Of a stretch of DNA of 47,473 nt, positions 41,808 to 47,473 are shown piece after piece (positions within the stretch are counted from its first letter, which is position 1; every line of letters starts with the position of its first letter). Both the position numbers and the translations under genes were made by a program. The stretch spans positions 1 through 47,473 of the forward strand of contig NZ_JBFHFC010000016.1 in NCBI RefSeq assembly GCF_041583835.1, read 5' to 3'. A model generated the notes under the pieces. That model was given only the letters and a program-made list of their open reading frames with translations. It was not told the DNA's origin and did no database searches. This DNA is from Thiomicrorhabdus sp041583835 (GTDB taxonomy: Bacteria; Pseudomonadota; Gammaproteobacteria; Thiomicrospirales; Thiomicrospiraceae).

Positions 41808-42734
41808 TCAGAGAAACTCAAAAACATCGTTTTCTGAATTCTCGTCATCACAACACAGTAACGAATCAATAGAACCCATGTCACTTGTCCCGTCCGGTGC
41901 ACAATAAAAAGGATTTTTCTCGACTAAAATCATCTCCTTAACTCCAATCCCTCCATGCCCATTTTCTATATGAACATTGATGGAATGCAGGTCAGGAAGA
42001 GACTCCGCATCATTAGTGAAAGAGTTGACACCAGCTTCGGTTATTTTCAGTTCGCCCGTTATGGAATCTATAATAAACAGATCATTACCATCCGCATCCT
42101 TAAGATTTTCAGAAATAATGAATTTTGGAAGATCACACCCTAAGCCATCCACCGAAATTTTGGCCTGCAGTTTCAAATCGCCTTCACTTCCATAATAATC
42201 CATTTCATTCGGGATGATGACCGATGCGATTACTATTGGTTCATCTTCTTCTACATTATTAGTGGTGCCAAACAGATGAAATTTTCGAATAAAATTCTCT
42301 ACGCTGGAAGCAACACCAGAAAGCATTCCTGAAGACACGCTACCTGAATAGGCTAATCTTTCTACAAGCGCTTCTCCTCCAGAGTTTGCACTTGATACAG
42401 CATTATTGCCCGCGCCTGTTTCTTCTAGGTTTTCAATATTAGCACCTTCTAATATTGCTTTTTTCAAAGTATCCGCATCAACGCCATTTTCTGTAACGGG
42501 GTCAGTTGAACTCCCTAAGATATCTTCATCTAGCAGCATTTCGGTGTCTCGGCCCAGAGTCAATATCTCACCATTATTTAAGGCGATACTCACGCCACTC
42601 ATCGCTGAAGTTAAAATGATATCTCCAATAAAAACCTCATCACCTTCTTTTAGTATGCGAACTTCTCCACTATTTGGATTAATAGCCTGGACAAACCCCG
42701 TTACAACATTAACTTTTCCTGCAATAACTGACAT
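41808..42734 (-). CDS. Stand-alone LapA-type retention module protein (308 residues)
   Basis: Residues 1-140 read as the N-terminal retention module of LapA-type adhesins: GKVNVVTGFVQAINP, EGDEVFIGDIILT, IALNNGEILTLGRDTEMLLD. In LapA this module lodges in the TolC-like channel and LapG cuts after a dialanine (TAAG/PAAG). Here the matching spot is TGAG (106-109), without dialanine. After it come an Ala/Ser/Gly stretch, one cadherin-like fold (LKDADGNDLFIIDSITGELKITEAG, 211-235 region, cut here into parts: DADGNDLF and DSITGELKITEAG) and a short acidic tail ending DVFEFL. Four cysteines (200, 278, 294, 295) are unusual for such proteins. No repeats or RTX region exist. GGAGA precedes the ATG at 42734. 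It follows the giant adhesin but lies beyond its terminator, so it needs its own promoter. Confidence 0.8.
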   Translation of the reverse strand: MSVIAGKVNVVTGFVQAINPNSGEVRILKEGDEVFIGDIILTSAMSGVSIALNNGEILTLGRDTEMLLDEDILGSSTDPVTENGVDADTLKKAILEGANIENLEETGAGNNAVSSANSGGEALVERLAYSGSVSSGMLSGVASSVENFIRKFHLFGTTNNVEEDEPIVIASVIIPNEMDYYGSEGDLKLQAKISVDGLGCDLPKFIISENLKDADGNDLFIIDSITGELKITEAGVNSFTNDAESLPDLHSINVHIENGHGGIGVKEMILVEKNPFYCAPDGTSDMGSIDSLLCCDDENSENDVFEFL

Positions 42735-42936
42735 AACACATCTCCATCGACGTATAACGCAAACTTCTATGCTTACGTAAAATTGATTATTAAGTTATTG
42801 CATATACTACCTATAAAAAATGGATGTCTACTGTACTTGCGTACAATTAGGTATTTAATAAGAAAAAACATTAAATTTATTATGATTTTTTCTCAAAAAA
42901 CATTCTAGTCAGTTGAAATCACTAAATTCCAGGCAT

Positions 42937-42963
42937 AAAAAAAGGCACCCAAAAGGTGCCTTT
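42937..42963 (-). terminator. Terminator of the giant adhesin gene
   Basis: On the minus strand the stem AAAGGCACC / GGTGCCTTT (42963-42955 and 42949-42941) with a five-base loop runs into seven Ts. It lies about 30 bases after the adhesin stop. Confidence 0.9.
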
Positions 42964-42993
42964 AAATTAAAGATTAAAAAGATTTTTCAGTAA

Positions 42994-45900
42994 TTATTGA
43001 TTTTGATAGTCGATATTATTGTCATCAACCTGAACTTGAAGCGTATCATTTTGATCCAAGACGGTATCAATCACCACTTGGGTGTCCGTATTCCCATCTT
43101 TATCCGAATCAATATTCAGAGTAGTCGTACCTTCATGGTTATCAACAACCATATTCAAATAATCACTTAAACTCTCGGAATTTTGTGGATTTCCATCGAT
43201 AACTTCACTCAAATCCAGTACATCTTCAGTTACATCAAAGTCTTTGATTTCAACTTGAGACACACTGTCGTCAATCACAAACTGATCGGAACCATCTTCT
43301 GCATAAAGAATGCTATCAACACTAACCAATCCGTTTACTTCAAAATTATCAATCGTTGCATATTCCTGAGAACTCGTTGTATTGGCATGCAAATCTAAAG
43401 AGAAACTTCCATTCTCATCCAACACGACATCAAAACTGTAATGATCACCATTATCGCCACTAGATCCGGAATATGTATCATGCTCAATGCGATCATCATT
43501 ACGATTAGCATCGGTTACATTAATATCAAAATAATCTTTATAGGATCCGGTTGATTCCCATTCGTCATTTACCAAAAGGTCAAACTCAACGGTAACCGCT
43601 TGTCCTGCATATTCAGAGCCAAAATTAAATGTTTTCTGTGCATGCTCATCATCTTGAATCAGCATTTTCCCATCAAACTGACTTACCTCTGAGCCCCAAC
43701 CTGAAACATCAGAATCAAAGGATTCTTTATAATTTAATGCCGTTAAACCTGTAGAGGTAAACAGTAAATCAAAATCTGTCCAATCTCCGTTTCCATCAGT
43801 AGCAACTACAGATAATGTCGCCGTCCCGGCATTTGCACCAACTAAACTATAAGAACCTGTAGCAAAGTTAAAGTTCAAACTACCACCAATAACATTATTG
43901 ACCGTGATATTTCCACTCGCATCAGCATCCGAAGCATTATAAGTAGTATCGCCGAACTTAACTGCTGTAATGCCTCCGGAAACACCTTTACCATCGTCAC
44001 CGAAATCAATATTGTTCAATACGTTACCACTAACGGAACCATCAGCTGTAATCGCAATCTCATTCGCGGCTGTCGGGACAGATTCAAGATCAACGTTAAT
44101 ACTGACAGAAAAATCAGTCGCATCTCCGTCAGCATCCGAGGCATTCACTGTGAATTGAAGTAAAGTATCCTTATCGAAATCGTTAGATCCCGCATGGTAA
44201 ACGTATTCTCCCGTCTCAAAATTAAACTTAAGGACACCAGATCCTGCTATAGGCATACCTACAGAAGGGAAATTACTGCTGGTGTATGTCACACCATCGA
44301 CGACAATACTATCAATCGATATTGTTCCATCACCACCACTCACATTATCAAGCACATTACCCGATACAACACCTGTTACATCCGAAGGAACAATCACTGA
44401 ACTTAAATCATTCGCGTCGTCTACTTCTTGTACCGTAGTGTTTCCTGCCGTCGCCAAGACATTTAGATAATCAGAAGCGGATGTTTCTAATGCAACAACG
44501 TGTAATTCATCGACATAAGTATCTACAAAATTATCCCAACCAGCTAGGTAATCCTGATCTAAATAGGTACCTGCTGAACTTGCACTTCCTCCATCAGGGT
44601 TCTCTGATGTTGGCTTACCGTCGGAAATGAAATACGCAACTGTTTGGTCAGCAACCGGCTCCGAATAGCTGCTATAGGTTTCAAAAACCGCATCTTCGTA
44701 GTTCGTCGAACCATCTGCCGTTAATGCATTGATTGTGCTGATAGCATCAGAAGCGCTCATCCAGTTAGCAGAAGCTTGGCCTTCTGAGCTAAAGGTAACC
44801 AACTTAACATTAACACCGCCATTATCTTCATAGGCAGTAATCATGTTGGCTAGAGCCGCTTTTGCAAGGTTTAAACGGCTTCCATCCATACTGCCGGAAA
44901 CATCCAAAGTAATAACAACATTGGTGGTAACAGAGGTATGACCAGTTAAATCCAAATCCTGTTCTTCAGGGATAGAAACTGGAACTTCGTCTCTAACTTC
45001 AATATTGACAGTAAAGTCGGTCGGATCCCCATCGAAATCCGATGCATTAACACCAAACGATAGAGTTTCATAACCGGCAAATTCATTCGCATCTGCGGAA
45101 TAAGTGTAGTCGCCTGTTGTAAAGTCAAATACAAGCTGTCCTTTACCATCAATAGCAACACCGGATAGCGGCAATTGGGTTGTGCCATTACTGCCATCTG
45201 CAGTATACGTGACGCCATCCACGACGATACTATCAATCGATATCGCTCCATCTCCACCACTAACATTATCAAGAACATTACCTGATACAGCACCCGTTAC
45301 ATCGGCAGGAACAATCACATCACCCAGATCATTTGCATCATCCACCTGTTCTACCGAAATATTTCCAGCCGATGCCAAGATATCTAGATAATCAGAACTG
45401 GACGTTTCCAATGCAACAACATGCAGCTCATCCACGTAAGTATCAACAAAATTATCCCAACCATTTACATAGCCAGCGTCCAATAAAGATGGGCCTTCAT
45501 TGCTTCCATCATAATTCTCGGATGTCGGCTTACCGTCAGAGATGAAGTACGCGACTGTTTGGTCAGCTGCAGGCTCTGAATAGTTGTTATAAGTCTCAAA
45601 AACTGCATCTTCGTAGTTTGTCGATCCATCCGCCGTCAACGCATTGATTGCACTGATAGCATCAGAAGCGCTCATCCAGTTAGCTGAAGCCGTTCCTTCA
45701 GAATTAAAGGTGACCAACTTAACATTAACGCCGCCATTATCTCCATGAGCCGTGACCATGGTAGCCAGAGCTTCTTTGGCAAGACTTAAACGGCTTCCAT
45801 CCATACTGCCGGAAACATCCAACGTGATAATAACATTGGTGGTTATTGAAGAATCGACGCTATTAAACGTAAGAATCTGAGTTTCATCAACACTGGTAGG

Positions 45901-47473
45901 CGCAGTATCGGCCTGTGGAGTCACTTCCGTAATAGTTTGATCAATGTTGACATTGATCTCACCAAGAGCAGAATCACCATCCGAATCTGTCGCCAATACA
46001 GGTAAATTTAATGTCTGATCACTTGGTTCAAGAACCTGGATACCATCTAACAGCACAGTAAATGTATTTGAACCCGTACCCTGGATTTCGACACGCGCAA
46101 ATGGCGTATCAGAGCTGTAAGTAACTTGTGTGCCATTTACAACCGAATAACTCTCGGAACCGACCTGGTTACCATATTGGTCATAAGATACAACAGTGAA
46201 TGCCGCTTCCGAAGTTTCAGAACCTTGAACTCGGTTAATCGTAAACTGAAAACTTGATACTAAAGCATCATTCAATCCTGCTGGTTCAGAAGCTAAATAA
46301 TCTGAACCTCCAATCACATTTAGATTGTCGACAAACTCGAAAATCAAACGCTCTTCACTGTCAATGGATTGACCACCACCGACCGCAAAACCTTGCGTAC
46401 TATTATTAACGGTAGCTACAGCCCCTCCATCAAGAGTTCCACCATCACGTCCAGTCATTAATACATCAATTGAAGAGCTTCCAATGTTACTAATTCCATA
46501 TAACGTATCGTTACCTGCCGTCAGACTATCTGGAGCAGGGAAAGACTGCATATCTGTAATAGTTGTAAAAACACCGTCTGAAACATTACTAACGATATAA
46601 CTACCATCAGAGCTCAAGGTAACCATAAATCCGGTTACTGGCGTACCGCTAACAGGATCTGTTGCAGCAGTTAACTGTGTACTTTCAGCATTAACCGTCC
46701 AATAAAGAGGTTCACCATTAAGGTACAGAGCATCGCCATTACTATTAAGAACAGGAGAATCTGTCGTAATACCTGAGAAAGAAACGGAGCCATATCCGTC
46801 TGCACCTATACTAACATCAGTATCACCCGATACAGATCCCATACCAGGGACAACGATTACAGAATCGTCGCTGATGATAGGCATATCATCCTCTATCGTG
46901 ATTGACAAAGTACCAATATCAGCTGGATTAGCACCGTCACTAATAGAAACATCCAACGACAATGAAAGCGTATCTTCAACACTATTTTCCGGATGAACAA
47001 ACGGAGCAAGTAACTCAACTTCATAGTCAACACTAGTCGGTACTGAAGAACCGCTCATATCAAGAGTAGTCGAGCCGCCATTTAAAGTAATACGAATCAC
47101 ATCTTGAGTACCATCGTTACCAATCAATACAGCCTCGTTATTCTGATCGTAAGACCAACTAATCGTTGTTCCACCAACTACCGTATTCGTTGAAGGTTCA
47201 ACCAACCCAACTGTTAATGGATAAGTACCATTACCTGTAATGGCGAGTGAACCCGTTGCAGATGCATCATTCGTCGTATCATTACTTGGAGAGCTAATAC
47301 TACCGACCGTATCGATATTTCCACCATTTAAACCTTCTTCAGATACAAAATCAGAAGCATCGCCGATCGTTGGCACAACATCAACATCATCAATCGTCGT
47401 GGTCACGGTCGCTGCGTCGTAGCCGACATTTTCATAAACACTTTCGTTCGTGAAGCTGCCGTCATTCAACGAG
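42994..47473 (-). CDS. C-terminal ~1,490 residues of a giant type I secreted adhesin with tandem vWA domains (5' truncated)
   Basis: The frame is open beyond the window edge, so the N-terminus is missing; the TTG at 47469 is not a real start. In order come: the end of an Ig-like repeat (TTTIDDVDVVPT), VCBS/cadherin-like beta domains (to about residue 530), vWA domain 1 (MIDAS DVSGSMDGS from Asp551), a VCBS-like domain, vWA domain 2 (same motif from Asp856), two more VCBS-like domains with GNVLxN motifs, a beta-sandwich-like domain (SFDSDVSGWG to NFEVNGL, about 1248-1383), and a C-terminal type I secretion domain of the VCA0849 subclass (DQFVIDD, IKDFDVTEDVLDLSEV, LSDYLN). No classic GGxGxDxx RTX run is seen. 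vWA domains in RTX adhesins bind ligands through metal. Confidence 0.92.
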   Translation of the reverse strand, partial: SLNDGSFTNESVYENVGYDAATVTTTIDDVDVVPTIGDASDFVSEEGLNGGNIDTVGSISSPSNDTTNDASATGSLAITGNGTYPLTVGLVEPSTNTVVGGTTISWSYDQNNEAVLIGNDGTQDVIRITLNGGSTTLDMSGSSVPTSVDYEVELLAPFVHPENSVEDTLSLSLDVSISDGANPADIGTLSITIEDDMPIISDDSVIVVPGMGSVSGDTDVSIGADGYGSVSFSGITTDSPVLNSNGDALYLNGEPLYWTVNAESTQLTAATDPVSGTPVTGFMVTLSSDGSYIVSNVSDGVFTTITDMQSFPAPDSLTAGNDTLYGISNIGSSSIDVLMTGRDGGTLDGGAVATVNNSTQGFAVGGGQSIDSEERLIFEFVDNLNVIGGSDYLASEPAGLNDALVSSFQFTINRVQGSETSEAAFTVVSYDQYGNQVGSESYSVVNGTQVTYSSDTPFARVEIQGTGSNTFTVLLDGIQVLEPSDQTLNLPVLATDSDGDSALGEINVNIDQTITEVTPQADTAPTSVDETQILTFNSVDSSITTNVIITLDVSGSMDGSRLSLAKEALATMVTAHGDNGGVNVKLVTFNSEGTASANWMSASDAISAINALTADGSTNYEDAVFETYNNYSEPAADQTVAYFISDGKPTSENYDGSNEGPSLLDAGYVNGWDNFVDTYVDELHVVALETSSSDYLDILASAGNISVEQVDDANDLGDVIVPADVTGAVSGNVLDNVSGGDGAISIDSIVVDGVTYTADGSNGTTQLPLSGVAIDGKGQLVFDFTTGDYTYSADANEFAGYETLSFGVNASDFDGDPTDFTVNIEVRDEVPVSIPEEQDLDLTGHTSVTTNVVITLDVSGSMDGSRLNLAKAALANMITAYEDNGGVNVKLVTFSSEGQASANWMSASDAISTINALTADGSTNYEDAVFETYSSYSEPVADQTVAYFISDGKPTSENPDGGSASSAGTYLDQDYLAGWDNFVDTYVDELHVVALETSASDYLNVLATAGNTTVQEVDDANDLSSVIVPSDVTGVVSGNVLDNVSGGDGTISIDSIVVDGVTYTSSNFPSVGMPIAGSGVLKFNFETGEYVYHAGSNDFDKDTLLQFTVNASDADGDATDFSVSINVDLESVPTAANEIAITADGSVSGNVLNNIDFGDDGKGVSGGITAVKFGDTTYNASDADASGNITVNNVIGGSLNFNFATGSYSLVGANAGTATLSVVATDGNGDWTDFDLLFTSTGLTALNYKESFDSDVSGWGSEVSQFDGKMLIQDDEHAQKTFNFGSEYAGQAVTVEFDLLVNDEWESTGSYKDYFDINVTDANRNDDRIEHDTYSGSSGDNGDHYSFDVVLDENGSFSLDLHANTTSSQEYATIDNFEVNGLVSVDSILYAEDGSDQFVIDDSVSQVEIKDFDVTEDVLDLSEVIDGNPQNSESLSDYLNMVVDNHEGTTTLNIDSDKDGNTDTQVVIDTVLDQNDTLQVQVDDNNIDYQNQ
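44060..45850 (-). repeat. Two ~915-base tandem copies of a vWA + VCBS-like unit
   Basis: The MIDAS codons of the two vWA domains are exactly 915 bases (305 codons) apart. The encoded vWA stretches are nearly identical (for example GGVNVKLVTF, ASANWMSASDAIS and TVAYFISDGKPTSEN occur in both), and the following SGNVLDNVSGGDG blocks also match. The copies differ mainly at a few residues and in a loop after PTSEN. Edges are approximate. Confidence 0.85.

Noticed and set aside
42832..42845. TGTAC-N4-GTACA inverted repeat upstream of the retention-module gene
   Set aside because: Arms of only five bases in A+T-rich DNA; could easily be chance.
44946..45293. Second minus-strand frame of 115 codons within the adhesin
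   Set aside because: Out of frame inside repetitive adhesin coding sequence, with no ribosome site or domain.
1..47473. tRNA, rRNA, CRISPR array, insertion sequence or prophage
   Set aside because: Reading the intergenic gaps, I found no cloverleaf-like sequence, regularly spaced repeats, transposase or phage gene. A tRNA/ncRNA scan could still find something small.

Overview
The window reads as chromosomal DNA of a sulfur-oxidizing gammaproteobacterium, most likely from the Thiomicrospira / Thiomicrorhabdus / Hydrogenovibrio group. That placement is an inference. It rests on a soxCD sulfur dehydrogenase pair standing apart from other sox genes, a periplasmic rhodanese, and gammaproteobacterial housekeeping types (HemX/HemY, TmcA, MnmC, OMPLA, YfaZ, hybrid peroxiredoxin-glutaredoxin). 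I saw no rRNA, tRNA, IS element, phage gene or CRISPR array. Most genes are core metabolism; the accessory material sits at the two ends. Layout: 1-888 is the C-terminal end of a repeat-rich, RTX-like protein cut by the window edge. 956-4798 (minus) is a molybdenum cofactor cluster (moaA, moaD, moaE, then moeA, moaC and a GIY-YIG protein). 5006-7421 (minus) is soxCD, whose SoxC subunit needs that cofactor. 7742-10761 holds an unknown gene, hemB-aroE and a gamma carbonic anhydrase-like protein. 10964-11818 carries two PilZ genes. 11922-14154 carries glutathione reductase and a peroxiredoxin-glutaredoxin fusion, the latter behind an OxyR-like operator. 14300-20823 (minus) holds an unknown protein, a YhiN-type flavoprotein, a CinA-like domain protein, a three-gene envelope operon and mnmC. 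21116-26178 (plus) is a tightly packed rhodanese / GGDEF-EAL / tmcA unit. 26248-31303 holds purU, xthA, a flavin reductase, phospholipase A and a heme-c membrane sensor with a degenerate GGDEF-like domain. 31320-35740 (minus) is hemCDXY. 35864-37916 is a thioredoxin-like protein and argH. 38056-39998 (minus) is apt and a diguanylate cyclase. The right end, 40151-47473 (minus), holds a pseudokinase-Sel1 protein, a stand-alone short protein with a LapA-type retention module, and the last ~1,490 residues of a very large adhesin with two tandem von Willebrand A domains and a type I secretion tail. How the genes work together: three themes recur. The first is sulfur oxidation and cofactor supply (Moco, SoxCD, rhodanese, heme synthesis). 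The second is peroxide and thiol defence (PrxGrx plus GorA). The third is cyclic di-GMP control of surface attachment: two PilZ effectors, one probable phosphodiesterase, one intact diguanylate cyclase and one degenerate GGDEF sensor lie in the same window as LapA-type adhesin parts. The most unusual locus is 40151-47473. There a 308-residue mini-protein carries a retention module whose expected LapG dialanine site is altered; it sits between a giant adhesin and a kinase-fold protein lacking the catalytic aspartates.
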